A program made the position numbers and the translations under genes. A stretch of DNA of 64,000 nt from Alnus glutinosa (taxonomy: Eukaryota; Streptophyta; Magnoliopsida; Fagales; Betulaceae), in the NCBI RefSeq assembly GCF_958979055.1, contig NC_084888.1, forward strand, positions 26,762,804-26,826,803. Reading direction: 5' to 3'. Positions within the stretch are counted from its first letter, which is position 1. Each line of letters starts with the position of its first letter. Shown here piece after piece: positions 1 to 11,850 of this stretch. The notes under the pieces were generated by a model. The model ran no database searches, was not told the DNA's origin, and saw only the letters and a program-made list of their open reading frames with translations.

Positions 1-2346
1 TTGGGTTTTGCTCCTGTTTGGGTTAGGATGATTATGGCTTGTGTTACAACTGTTAATTATTCGGTGGTAGTTAATGGAAATGTGGTGGGAAAAATCTTTC
101 CTTCAAGGGGTTTGAGACAAGGAGATCCTATCTCTCCTTATCTCTTTATCATTTGTGCTGAAGTCTTTAGTACTCTCCTTCATAATGTACAGATGAGAGG
201 TTGTATTTCGGGTGTTCCCACTTCTAAAAAGGGCCCTAAGATTACTCATTTGTTTTTTGCTGATGACAGCCTTGTTTTTTGTAAGGCTAATAAAGTTGAA
301 TGGAGAAGGCTGTTGAATCTCATAGAGACTTATGAAAGAGGTTCTGGCCAGAGAATTAGTTCTGGCCAGAGAATTAATTTGGCCAAGACTACTGTTTTTT
401 TCAGTAGAAACACTTGTCAGTCTAGAAGAGAAGAGATTAAGGCTTCTTTCGGCCTTGGGGAGGCTAACAGCTATGACTCTTACTTGGGTCTGCCTACTTT
501 GGTGGGTAAAAATAGGAATCTGGCTTTTAAGGAGATCAAAGAAAAGGTTATTAGGAAATTGAATAATTGGAAGTCTAAGTTACTAACTTTGGCGGGTAAG
601 GAAGTTTTGTTAAAGGCTGTGGTGCAGGCTACTCCCTCTTATGCTATGAGTGTTTTCCTTTTTCCTGCCAGTCTTTGTAAGGAGTTGAATCAGTTAATGC
701 AGTCCTTTTGGTGGGGGCACTTTAATAATGGTTCAAAAATCCATTGGATGAGTTGGGTTAGGATGGGAAGAGCGAAATCTGCTGGAGGGCTTGGCTTTAG
801 GGATTTGTTGATGTTTAATAAAGCCCTTTTGACAAAACAGTGTTGGAGGTTGATGCAACACCCGAATTCTCTGATTTCACAGATTATTGAAGCCAAATAC
901 TTCCCAAATTCATCCTTTTCTAGCCTCTGCTCTTGGAAAAAGACCTTCTTTTATATGGAGAAGTTTTTTAGCTGCAAGAGACCTTATTTCCCATGGTATT
1001 ACTTGGAGAATTGGGGATGGTAATTCTATTAAAATATGGGGTGATAGATGGTTGCCAAAAATGGGTCCGATGTGTTATTCTTTTGGCTCTGTTTTATCTC
1101 CTGATGCAAAGGTCTCGGATCTTATTGATATTTCTACTAAGGGGTGGAAGGGTTCTCTTATTGACAATTCTTTTCCTGCTTATATTGCCAATAGGATTAA
1201 GAATATCCCTTTGTGCCCTTCTTTGCCTCCAGATAAAATTATTTGGGATGGTACTTCAAATAGTGTGTTTTCAGTTAGGAGTGCTTATCACTTGGGTTGG
1301 GATTTGTTGCAAAGTAAAAAAGGGGAATGCTCATACAATTCTAATAGAAATGTCTTCTGGAAGTGTCTCTGGGCTATTAAAGCTCCAAATTATTTGAAAA
1401 TTTTTATGTGGAGAGCTTGTCAAAATTGTTTACCTTCCAGGCAGACTTTATTGAAAAAAAGTGTGGTTGATAACTCTCTTTGCCCTTGTTGTAATTTAGT
1501 AGAAGAGTCTATTGTCCATGCTTTATGGAACTGTCCTGGGGCTCAAGATGTATGGAGTTATGGCCCTATTTTATTTTAGAAGTGCCCTTCTGTTTTTTCT
1601 GATATGTTTGAACTTGTTTCATATTTATTTGATAAACTTAATGATGACTTGTTGAGCCTTGCAGTGGCTGTGTTTCATAAAATTTGGCTGAGAAGAAACC
1701 GACTTATATTTGAGGAGCAGTTCTCTGCTCCTATGGTGGTATTTAAGGAAGCCTCTAGATTGATTGATGATTTTAGCACTTTTAACAGGAAGGAATCTGT
1801 GTTAAGGACCCTTGTTGGTCAAGACTTAACTGGAGGAAAAGTGTGGAAACTTCCTGATATGGGTTTTTGGAAGGTGAATTGGGATGCTTCAGTAAATATA
1901 AAGGAGGGGGTGATTGGCCTGGGTTGTGTGATAAGGAATGAGGAAGGTATTGTTATGGGGGCTAAATGTAGTGCTCAGAAAATGCTGGCAGACTCTTTAT
2001 TAGCAGATTAGCAGAGGCCATGGCTGCTCTCTTTGCTCTTGATTTTTGCCTTGAATTAGGCCTTGCTAATATTGTTTGTGAAGGGGACTCCCTACGGGTC
2101 ATTAAAGGGATTTGCAATGAAGATGGACAGCAAGATCGTGTTGGGCATTTTCTGTTGGAAATTAAACAAAAAGTTTCTTGTTTCTCTGTTTGTAATTGGT
2201 CTCACTATTGTAGAGAAGCTAATGTAGTTGCCTATTTGTTAGCTAGAAAGGCTGCCTCTATGTGTTTTTCCTGTTGTTGGATTGAGGTTTTGCCTTTGTT
2301 CATCTCGTCTGCTTCTCTTAGAGACTGCTTGGTCTCTAAGTTGTAA
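1..2346 (+). pseudogene. LINE ORF2 remnant: reverse transcriptase, zf-RVT, RNase H
   Basis: Frame 1 (1-1,023) carries the RT core: the GLRQGDPISP motif near residue 37, the FADDSLVF catalytic box near residue 86, and the RT thumb. Reading then shifts to another frame (887-1,579) with the zf-RVT region (WKCLWAIKAPNYLKIFMWRA, then CPCC...H...C). A stop at 1,577-1,579 and a further shift near 2,010 break the RNase H domain. RNase H is still recognisable by WDASVNIKEG (1,882 on), AEAMAALFALDF (about 2,014 on) and CEGDSLRVI (about 2,080). The 18-bp period is doubled at 341-376, so SGQRI appears twice in the RT. In the family this protein nicks the target and copies its own RNA. Here it is a clear pseudogene. 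Confidence 0.9.
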
Positions 2347-2405
2347 TGGTTCTTTCAGTTAATGAAGTTCATTCAGTGTTCAAAAAAAAAAAAAAAAAAA
2401 AAAAA
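1..2405 (+). mobile_element. LINE (L1-type non-LTR retrotransposon), 3' half with poly(A) tail
   Basis: The element runs off the left edge of the window, so its 5' end and target duplication are not visible. It contains, in order, the second half of a reverse transcriptase, a zf-RVT cysteine/histidine segment and an RNase H domain. It ends in an A-rich tail at about 2,381-2,405, as expected for target-primed insertion of a plant L1-type LINE. Several frame changes show that it is inactive. The plus orientation follows from the domain order and the A-tail. Confidence 0.93.
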
Positions 2406-2894
2406 GAAATTAAAGAGTATTATATAATTTCTTAAAACTCAAAAGAGATTCTATGAACACAAAGTATATTCTCTATAATGGGACCTACTGTGTGATTATA
2501 TGAGTTGCAATCGTTGTTAGATCACGGCGTCCTCTTGTTAATGTGGGCGCGCATAGCTTTAAATATTATTACCCACTTCTATTTATATATTATATTCTCA
2601 TTTTTGCCCTTTTTATCAGGTGTAGGGAAAAGGAAGGAACAACTTTTAGAGAAACAGAGAATTTTTTTAATGCCGAGATTTCATTCTAATAAAACAAACA
2701 ATCAATTTTTTTTTTTTTCTAAAAGTATTTAAATATATTAAATGAAGGTAATTCTCTCCAATAATTTTTTACAACCATTAAGAATAAAAATTAACAATTA
2801 CATCCGCACTTGTAAAATAATAATAATAAAAACTCAATAACTAATTTTTACTACCACTTTATAAAGTTTATAAGGTATTGTCATGAGTAGGGGT

Positions 2895-2932
<38 letters not shown>

Positions 2933-3095
2933 CAACTATTATTTTCATATCTGTATCACTTTTAACAACTCAGTATTTATCATATTTATCACATCAATAT
3001 TTAGCATTTTTTTTCTTCATGTTTTTAAAACCAATAAATGCTGAATATGACAAAATCTAAATCATTAGATTTGAAAATAATGATTAAGATTTAGG
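2406..3095. other. AT-rich intergenic stretch, no gene seen
   Basis: A/T-rich DNA downstream of the LINE tail, with a homopolymer T run of more than 30 bases around 2,899-2,931 and scattered short A or T runs. The only open frame (2,505-2,732) is short, low-complexity and matches nothing I recognise. I see no gene. Confidence 0.6.
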
Positions 3096-3371
3096 GTTAA
3101 ATACCTTACACCTTTACCTTCGCCTCAATTAAAAAAAAAAAAAAAATACCTTACACCCCTTGTGATTTAAAACCTTTATTTTTGCACCATTAGTTTTTAT
3201 TTTCTTCATAGGTACCTGTGCTATGGGAAAAGACGGAGATGATACTTGTATTCATTTTTCCGTTTAAAATTGACGAATTTTCACATCAGTGACATGTGAC
3301 ACCATTAAAATTGCGACACGTAGATTTAATTTTTTTTTTTTAAAAAATAAATTTTGAAGCCCCCCCTCTTT

Positions 3372-3404
<33 letters not shown>

Positions 3405-3990
3405 CTAAAAAATAAAAAAAAAAAATTTAGGGGTGGCTTTGGGCCACATGAGGGTGGCCGAAACACCCTCAAGGGCAATGAGAGTGGTTCAGCCACCTCT
3501 AAGGACTAAAATGGGGGTGGCTCGGCCATCCCCATTTGGCCTGGGTTGGTTCGGCCACCCTTAAGGTCCAAAGTGAAAAAAAAAATATATATATATATTT
3601 TGGCTCTTGGGGGTCGGAACCACCCCATGCCAAATAGCCACCACAAGCCAAATGTAAGTGGTTTCGGCCACCCCATTTTGGCCTTTACTGGTGGCTGAAC
3701 CACTCCCATGTGGCCAAAAGAAGTAGCTAAGCCACCCCTACATTTTTTTTTTTTTTTTTTTAAAAGCCTCAAAATTAAAAAAATATAAAAAAAATATGGT
3801 AGACACGTGTCGCAATTTTAATGGTGCCACATGTCTCTGACGTAGAAATCTGTCAGTTTTGGACCGAAAAATAAACGGAGGTACGATCTTAATTTTTTCT
3901 CCTAGCATAAATACCATTCATTATAAAAAAAAAAAACTGAAAGAACAAAAAAAAAATTTTAAAATTACATGAAGTAAAAAGGTATTTAAC
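3096..3990. mobile_element. Long-TIR foldback element with GGTGGCC-rich core
   Basis: The two ends are long inverted repeats. The left side reads GTTAAATACCTT, and about 180 bp further in, ACATGTGACACCATTAAAAT then TGCGACACGT. The right side is the reverse complement: ACACGTGTCGCAATTTTAAT then GGTGCCACATGT, ending GGTATTTAAC. Each arm is roughly 200 bp with moderate divergence. The core (about 3,421-3,745) holds many short inverted GGTGGC/GCCACC units between T-rich runs. There is no transposase. The long arms recall non-autonomous Mutator-like or foldback elements. I found no convincing 9-bp target duplication, so the superfamily is open and the ends are uncertain by some bases. Confidence 0.7.
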
Positions 3991-4910
3991 TTAATTTTAC
4001 TTTAAAAAGGTGATGATGTCGAGTATTACTCATTTACTCGAATAGATACCAAGCGACCTAGGTTGCTAGGGATATGGATGGACACTACAAGTAAATTAAC
4101 CGTTAACATAACTGCGGTGAAGACGGTCTCGTTTCGGACCTCAACTCCATGTTCCAATCCACTTAACAAATGCGTTATCCGAAACCTTTCACGTACGTGC
4201 GACAGGTGGCCCTCCTTTACCACGTGAGCGAGCGTCATCCATGGACTGCCACTGCCCCCTCTCTTCTACGTAAGCGCGTGCACAGTCAAAATTTCGATTT
4301 TCCCAAATTTTTTTTTTCTATTATTTTCCAATATTATTAGGGCATAAATTCTAACCTCTATAAATTACATCTATTTCTTGATATGTGAAAAATATATTCT
4401 CAAATTCATTTTTTTTTACATAAATTTTGTATAAATTGTTTTGCAAAAAGTTCTTACAAACCGATCTTTTAAGCTATTAAAAATATATGCGAAAAGTACA
4501 TGCTGTTAAAAAAAGTTATTCTCACATAATAAAAAACACGCCACTTTTAGAGGTTGATTTGTAAGAAATTTCTGTCTTGTTTTAATAGCATTATCAAGAA
4601 ATTATGTACTTGCATACCTAAAAGACTCATATTACTTTTAAATACTAATTTGTAAGAGTTTCTTATCATTAAGTTTTTAAGAAATTTTTGTCTATATTAT
4701 TACGCTTCTTTGACAAAATAAGGCGGTCCAAAAAATATATATATTTTATTATGAAAGTGCATCGTGTGAACTCCTCTTCAATCCTTCTTACATGTAACCG
4801 ATTTTTAGCAAATTATTGTACAAAATATTTTTCACATGTAAAAAGAAAGAGAAAAAAAAAAAAAAAAGAATGAAAAGATTTTTAAGAACATTAATGGTTG
4901 ACTTCACGCG
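3991..4910. other. Intergenic, no gene seen
   Basis: Mostly AT-rich non-coding DNA, with a less AT-rich patch at about 4,030-4,290 (ACGT- and GCGC-containing words). Its short minus frame (4,026-4,238) has no recognisable domain. Purine runs occur at about 4,844-4,870. Confidence 0.5.
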
Positions 4911-5370
4911 CCGCGTATGGGCGTGGATTAATTCCCCAAATCAAGAGTGGACATTGGGCATCGTGGACCATAGGGTGCAATTGGGGGATTTATGAAAATC
5001 TTTAATTCCACTCTACGATTTGGACACGTTGCACAATAAAAAAATAGGGCATTTGAAACAAAAGTTGGTTAGTACGAGGCGAAAATCAGCTTTAACGGAC
5101 CAATACCAACCTTTTGATTGGTCGGTCGCGTTTAAATCTTGTTCCATCATAGAAAAATCTACCAAAAGTGTTGGTACCTTCTGGGTGAGTTTATCAGTTC
5201 TGTCGTTGTACTAACGTGACGGTTTGAGAAAGAGAGAGAGAGAGAGAGGAGCTATCTAACACACTCCCAACGGTTTTTGTGACTCTCTTCTTACCACACA
5301 CACACACACACAAAGAGAGAGAGAGGAGCTTTGGTATTGTTCGTGAGAGGGTTTTGTGTTGCAGGTGAAA
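4911..5370 (+). promoter_or_regulatory. Probable promoter and 5' UTR of the MBD gene
   Basis: This stretch lies directly upstream of the start codon at 5,371. It becomes less AT-rich and carries microsatellites typical of plant leaders: GA repeats at about 5,228-5,249 and 5,313-5,325, and CA repeats at about 5,296-5,311. I see no clear TATA box, which suits a broadly expressed TATA-less promoter. The transcription start is not determined. Confidence 0.45.
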
Positions 5371-8300
5371 ATGGAGAAGGAAGCACAAAGTGGAGCCCAG
5401 GAGGAAGTTCTTTCAGTGGAGCTTCCAGCTCCCTCTGCTTGGAAGAAACTGGTCTCTCTCTCTCTCTCTCTAGAGATAGAAATACTTGTACTTTGTTGTT
5501 TCAGTTTTGAGCTTTCTTGAAATTTTATGTTTGGTATCTGGAATTTGCTAATTTTAGGCTAGTGTCCTGTTTTAGGGGGTGGAATTTTGCTTTTTGGTAA
5601 AATTATGTGGTGGAATTTGGTAGGTTGAGTAGCCTTTTCTTTTTTAGGTAAGCTAGGGTTTTTGGATGAATTTTGTGTCGTGGGAATGATTTTGTGTTTA
5701 GGGTTTTCTGGCAAAATTGTCGATTTTTGTTCTTTTCTTTTTTTTTTTTTGAAAAAAGATTTTAAATGTTGCTCCTTTCTCTGGCTGACTAGTAATTTAT
5801 TTGGTTTGTAATAGTGTAAAAAAACAATTTTTGGACTGAAAAATTGGGTTTCAGAGCAGAAGAAAATGTTAGAAGGAGTTCATTTGAAATTTCTATTCCC
5901 TTCCAGAAAATGTCTGAGCAGAGAATTTTGTCTTTGTTTGCTTAATTTCTGCCTCCATCATTTAGAAATTGAATTAGCTAAGTTTGTGCCGGGCTTTGTT
6001 TCGTGAGTCTCACCTTTTGGCTTAAGTGATGTCTTTGTTGGTCTAATCTTGGTATGCTTTGACTTATAGACTTTGTGTACTATGCTGCTTTTTGTGGTTG
6101 CTGATACTTGTGTTTCTATGTAGTAATCAGCTTTGAGAGGCTCAGGAAAAAAACAAAAGGATTTCTTAGCCTTAGTGAGGAAAACTGAAATTGAATTTGG
6201 TGACTAGTAATTTTTTGGAAGGACAGGCTGTGATATACTTCTTAAAATGCAGCAAATATAGTACAAGCATGAAAAGTTGTTTGGTTTTTTGGGGATCTGA
6301 ATTTTTTTTTTTTTTTTGCTTTCTTTAACTTAAAATAGGAAGGCTGAAAGTTTCATTGCCTCTGGTAATGTTGCTGCATGCATTTATGAAAGTTCATACA
6401 TGTACTAAATTGCCCAGGATTTTGTTCAATTTGGGTTTCTCCTTTTGTTTATGATCGTTATGATTTTTGGCTTCATTAACTCTTTACTTTTTATGTTTTG
6501 GTAAATCCGTTGGAGTCAACCTATTTCTGTATTCTAGTTTTAAATCTTATTAATTAGGTAGTTTGACTACATGCAAACTCTCTAAAATGTTCAATTCTCT
6601 GCTCCAATTGATTTTTACAAACATTAAAGAAACTTAATGTTCATTTTTAATTAGTTTCAGTAAATATCTTTGGGAAATTTGTCAAATTGGCAGCTAAATC
6701 ATTTGAGTGGAAATTCAAAAGGGCTATCATTTCCCTTTCTTATACACACATAATTTTCTCTTTATTGATGGAGACATTTCTTGTGTTTTTGAATTATAGA
6801 TGCCTATATGTTCAATTCTCATTGACCCTTTGAGGGGCACTGAAGTGACAATACAAGGGAACACAGGATTAAAGAGGATACCTGAGTAACTTGCCTGTTT
6901 CTAAGATTCCCTTTTCTCTATAGGATCCGGATGCAGGGACCATCATTAGTGGACTAAGTTTTAGTCTTTTGGACTTTAGGTTGCTCTAACTTGAAACCAA
7001 TGCTGACCTAGCTATGGTCCATATGATCCTAATTGCTTCTTAGGAATTTTGGACTAAGAGCAATGGGTGATGCTCCTATTTATATACTGTAAAGCTCAAT
7101 TTGGGTCTGTGTAAACTGGTGGTCGAATGGTATTACTGAGATGTACTACCTTATATGAAAGGGGGATCTACTCAGAAGAAATTATTGTATGCTGCTCAGT
7201 AGGATTTGCTGTAATCAAATGCTGGTCATCACTATATTTTCCTCAAATATTGAACTTGGGGTTCTTATTAGTAAACAGGTTTTAAACTCATTCAAGTACA
7301 ATAATCTGGAGTCAGAAGCATATACCTAGATTTGATCTTATACTTTGTGATGTCTTAGTTGAAAACCAAATATTGAGAACTTTTATTTTTCCCCAAAGCC
7401 AAAATAGGCTTTGGTCTGCTTGCCTTAATGCCTTGTGATATATGGATTTCAATTTATATGTTTTCCAGTGCTGCTGGTTCTTATAATTCTTTGACCTTTT
7501 GCTTGAGATCTTTTTTGAATTACTTATGCCAAATAGGTTTTGGTTTCCATGCGCAACTTTAGTATCTACAGTGATAGAGAGAAGCCTGTGCAATATATTG
7601 GTTAGAAAATTGTCTTTTTTACGCAAGGGCACGAAACTAAATGAAAATATTCTTTTGGCGGAGCATTAAATGTTACTGGTAACTTTGATGTGTTATGGTT
7701 CTTTTCTAATTTGTTCTCAATTATTTTCCCATGTTTTTGGTGTTTTCCTAGCATGTTCACTTTGTAGGGACAACTTATAGTTGCTTTTTGCATTTATAGA
7801 ACGTTGACATTGTTCCCCAGTTGCTAGCATTGTTCCTAGTGGTGGTGCATGATGTTGTTTGATGACAGCAGTGCCCTTTACAGAGGTTGATATTGTTCCC
7901 AGTAACTAGTTTGTATCTCAATTTCTCTTGTTTCTCGAGCATGTTAGCTTTAGAATGAGGACGACACCATAATTATATTAAGTTGGATGATGCAAAGAGA
8001 CATGTTTGCCTCTAGTTTTTGGTATGGTTTGGCCCTTAATAGAGTTTACTGGCAAATCAGGCTTTATCTAGGGAACTAATACTGCTGGGCTTTGGTTTAT
8101 GAGAGTTTTTATTTTTTGTTTTATTTATTTTCTTCGTTGTGGGGTGGGGTTTGGGGAACACCATAACATTAGTCATGGGAAATGAAGAGATGCCCAGAGT
8201 GGTGGAAATTTAATGCTCAGGGATTTAAATGAACTATTCATCCTTCAGCTGCACTAGTTGAGAGCTTGTTGCTCTCTTTTTGTCTAGTTTGCAAAGGAAT

Positions 8301-11300
8301 ATTGATTCTCTTACATTGTCAAGCTGTTTTTTTTTTTGGTACTTAAAAGAGTAGACTCATTTTTATGGATGATGTTCTTATTGTTGATTTTTTTCTTTTC
8401 AGTTTACTCTGCCTTAGAAATGTTTTTCTCCTGCTTGGTGTGTAGAGTCATTGAACTGGATGCATATGCAAAATTAATTTCTTAGAATCTAAAGGGAAAC
8501 TTTGTATAAACATAAGTTCTGTATCAAATGACTTTGCCGTCATTTATGCCTTTTTTCACTGCATTATAAATGATCATCAAGATTTAATTCTTAATTTAAT
8601 TTATCTTAATAGTACAGACACTCCACTAGTTGGTTTCAGAACTCCCTTTGGAATTCTATATGAACAAAGTTGTCCCACATACAGTGTGGAATATTTAGAA
8701 TGCAGAGATGGTGGCCATGGTGAAAGAATAAGTTAGTGTCTTATCTAAAATATGTGTAACTAAATCTTTACCTGGTCTCAGATGGTCAAGCCAAGGTTTG
8801 TTTCGGATCGAGAGAGAAAAGAATAAGTGTATTCAGGAGATCAGAAACAAATCTTAGAGATGTCTATTCAGGAGAATTCCTTTTGTCTGACTATAAAAGT
8901 TAATTATATTGAACTGGGAAGTCTTTCACTCTTGTCAAATTTGTATTTCAGTAGATGGAGAACCTCTAAAGTTAATATTGGCAAGTATTCCATAAAAAAG
9001 TTATGGTTTAACAAACCAAGTTTATTCAGTCCAACGGTTAATCTTTCTTTGTGGGTTAGAAAAGTTTCATAACTTGCACGTTTTCCTCTAGAAATGATGG
9101 TAGTCTTACCATGTGATTTTGTAGTTTTAACCCAGGAGAATGTTGCATGGTCTTGAACAAGTTAGATATTTTCTAGGTTTATTTAGTTAAGCTTCAAGAA
9201 GTTAGGGTCTGACAATAACATAGGGCCTTGGTTGTTTTGCTTGAAAAGTGGGTACTTGTAGGATCTAAGGAAAGCACTAGCCACATCTTTGTATCACCAA
9301 AAAGACTAGCCAGATTACAATTGAAACTTCCTAGAATCACTTATAAAACCCAGTCTCACTTATGTGAGACTTAGCACTTAGCACCTATGAGTACCTTTAT
9401 AATTTACCCATTCAATGTGAGCAATTAATCTTCCTAATGTGGGATTAACTTTCTGGGGTGTCACAATATTCTCCACTCAAATCCATGATGTGAGAGTTAA
9501 TGTCCATGTCATGCAGTGCCCAACGCCATATGGTGTTACTGGGTTACTCTTATACCATTTGTAGCAATCTAGGAAAAGTATTAGCCACATTTGTGCTACT
9601 ACTCCAAAAGGACTAGTCAAGTTGCAATTGGAGCTCCTTAGAATCATTTATAAACCCCAGTCTCATTTAGTAAGGAACTAATGTGGGACTTAGCACTTAG
9701 CACCCATGAGAACCTTTATGATCAACCCACTCAATGTTGGCAATCCATAACAAACTTTCTGGGGTGTCACAGTACTAATACATTGACTCTTTAATTAAAA
9801 CTCCCATGTCAAACATTTTCATCGTTTGCTACTTACGTTTTTGAATTTTGATTAGTTAAAATTAAACAATAATTCATAAAGCCAAACATGTCTAAAAGAA
9901 CAAGCAGTTTATTTTGTGCATGTATTGTTGTAATATCCAATCAATTCATGACTATTCTGGTTAAGATGTTAGGTCATGCTGTCTTTAGTTGATTACAATG
10001 TTCGAGTTAAGTTGGTACTGATGGGGTTTCTTTGCTCCCTAGAAGCATCAGATGTTTTAATTATGATGTCTTTATTGTTCTTTTTATTATTCATGTTTGA
10101 ATCTTACTACATTATGCCATTGCATTATCTGGTTTCATCCCAAGACAGCCAAATTCATATAGTTGATAAATTATTGACTGATGGCATCTCTAGACAATTT
10201 CATGTAATGACTGAAAGAAAAATTGACAAAAGACTGATCCTGATAGTACAATAGAGGTATGCAGGGATAGCGGTGAAGACATTAAAATTACTCTACACAA
10301 AGATAGCTGAGAATTCATTTATTGTGTTGCAATATACTTTTTGTCCCCCCGCCCATATTTTCTCTCTCTCTTAAATATCTATGTTTCAATCTAAAGTAAG
10401 ACACGCTTCTTGAATCCTATTGTACAATGCCATTTTTATGATTGGATGTATGAGGAGAAGTTCAATTTATTACGTTTATAACTCATAATTCTTGTTGTAT
10501 AACACTTGACATAAGCCTGCTTTCTGTTTCTCTGCAGTTCTTCCCCAAGAAAGGAGGAACACCTAGGAAGAATGAGGTCATGTTCATTGCTCCCACTGGG
10601 GAGGAGATTAATAACAAAAGACAATTGGAGCAGTACCTAAAATCAAACCCTGGTAATCCTGCAATATCAGAGTTTGATTGGGGTACTGGTGAGACTCCTA
10701 GGAGATCTGCAAGAATCAGTGAGAAGGTCAAGGCGACTCCACCATCAGAGAATGAGCCTCTGAAGAAACGTAGCCGAAAATCGCTGGGGACAAAGAAGGA
10801 CAACAAAGAAGAGGAAGCTGCTCCTGAAGAAGCTGAAGGTACCAAGGAAATTCAAATGCAAGATGCTGAGGTAGCTGGGAAAGAAGATGCGGAAGCTGGG
10901 AAGGAGAAAGATGTTTCCAAGGAAACTCCGGTCGAGAATGGAGATAAAAAACAGGAAGAAACTGACCAAAAGAGTGCAGATGTTAGTAAAGATGAGAAAA
11001 ACCAGAGTGATGCCGAGGAAAACAAGAGTACTAATGCTTCTGCAGAAGCTCCGGATGCTGATAAAACCCAAATTGAGGAACATGTTAAACAGCAGGATGT
11101 TGCAGTAGCAGCAGATGAAAAGCTAGCTGAAGGAGCTGTGGCTACTGAGGCAACTAAAAGTGAAAAGCTTGCTGGAGAAGCAAATGGGAAAGCAAAGCAA
11201 GAAAATCCCAATGGACTCGCAGCAGCATCCAAGGGAGAGATCAAAGATAAACAAGTTTTATCAGAGAAGGATGGAAAATCTAATGTTGATGCTGAGGAGA

Positions 11301-11404
11301 AAGTCAAGAAAAATGACGGGGAAGTGACGGAAAATGGTAAGGTTAACCAAGTGGGGCCAGCTGATACCCCCCAGCAACCGTCACCCGCCCCTGTGAGCTG
11401 CTGA
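5371..11404 (+). CDS. Methyl-CpG-binding-domain protein, MBD10/MBD11-like (two exons)
   Basis: Spliced model: exon 1 5,371-5,451, exon 2 10,538-11,404, with a GT/AG intron in phase 0, giving 315 residues. Exon 1 ends in [11 protein letters not shown] and exon 2 begins [11 protein letters not shown]. Joined, they give an MBD fold at about residues 15-85, followed by [22 protein letters not shown] and [18 protein letters not shown], wording close to what I know of Arabidopsis MBD10/11. The remainder (about residue 95 on) is a low-complexity Lys/Glu/Ala-rich acidic tail, probably disordered and nuclear. The plant family is chromatin-associated; binding to methylated CpG is not established for every member, so DNA-methyl binding is an inference here. 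The start was chosen because it is the first ATG in a GA-rich leader and restores the domain. Intron size is unusual (5,086 bp). Confidence 0.9.
9257..9465 (-). repeat. TRIM LTR (plus-strand left copy)
   Basis: 209-bp terminal repeat with TG...CA ends. It shares the words GACTTAGCACTTAGCACC and TTTCTGGGGTGTCACA with the partner at 9,560-9,771. Confidence 0.85.
9560..9771 (-). repeat. TRIM LTR (plus-strand right copy)
   Basis: 212-bp partner of the repeat at 9,257. It borders the PBS-like sequence (9,548-9,558 region, read on the minus strand) and is followed by the GTACT target duplication. Confidence 0.85.
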
Positions 11405-11850
11405 ATGTACTGTACTACCTTCCTAGCTTGCCCGTTAGTCCTTTTGTTACACTCCCATCCTCCTTTTTTCTTTTCTTTCTGTCTTCGGAAAATTGGGATC
11501 CCTCGGATGACTGTAATTTTAGTGTTGTTGATGCTAGAGTTGATTATTGTATGTAGTGGAATGGAGCTGTATGATGTTAGAATAGGCCTTAGATTCTGCA
11601 GCTTTTGGTACGATCTGGAGGAACTTGGATTATATGTTGCATTATAGACTGTAAGACATGTTCCTTGACCTTTATGGTTAGTGGTTTTAACTTTGTATGC
11701 TTGGGGCTGCGTGAATCTTGTGGTAAGAAGGCCCTATTACTGGTGTTTGGGGAGAGATCTAATTTGCATTATAGTCTGATCAAGATAAACGTGAACAGCA
11801 AACGAACGAAACCAGTAGGAAAAGATGCTCACATTTCCTGTGAGTAATTC
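11405..11850 (+). other. Probable 3' UTR of the MBD gene
   Basis: T-rich sequence directly after the stop codon. The small open frames at 11,405-11,847 show no domain. The cleavage site cannot be set from sequence alone. Confidence 0.4.

Larger units (their letters stand above)
9257..9771 (-). mobile_element. TRIM (miniature LTR retrotransposon) in MBD intron
   Basis: Two direct repeats (9,257-9,465 and 9,560-9,771) begin TGTAG and end GTCACA, so on the minus strand each is TGTGAC...CTACA. They flank only 94 bp. On the minus strand the first LTR is followed, two bases on, by TGGTATAAGAG, one mismatch from the tRNA-iMet primer-binding site TGGTATCAGAG. A purine-rich GAGTGGAGAA precedes the other LTR. 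The 5-bp target duplication GTACT is present at 9,252-9,256 and 9,772-9,776. There is no coding capacity. The diverged LTRs point to an old insertion. Confidence 0.9.
5452..10537 (+). other. Long first intron of the MBD gene
   Basis: The donor GT follows AAACTG at 5,451 and the acceptor TTTCTCTGCAG ends at 10,537. The intron is T-rich throughout, like plant introns. Apart from the TRIM element at 9,257-9,771 I see no gene in it. Open frames such as 7,312-7,632, 8,827-9,072 and 9,976-10,254 have no recognisable domains and are taken as chance. Confidence 0.85.

Noticed and set aside
10745..11307. Minus-strand frames of 112 and 151 codons
   Set aside because: They mirror the Lys/Glu-rich exon of the MBD gene and have no independent signal.
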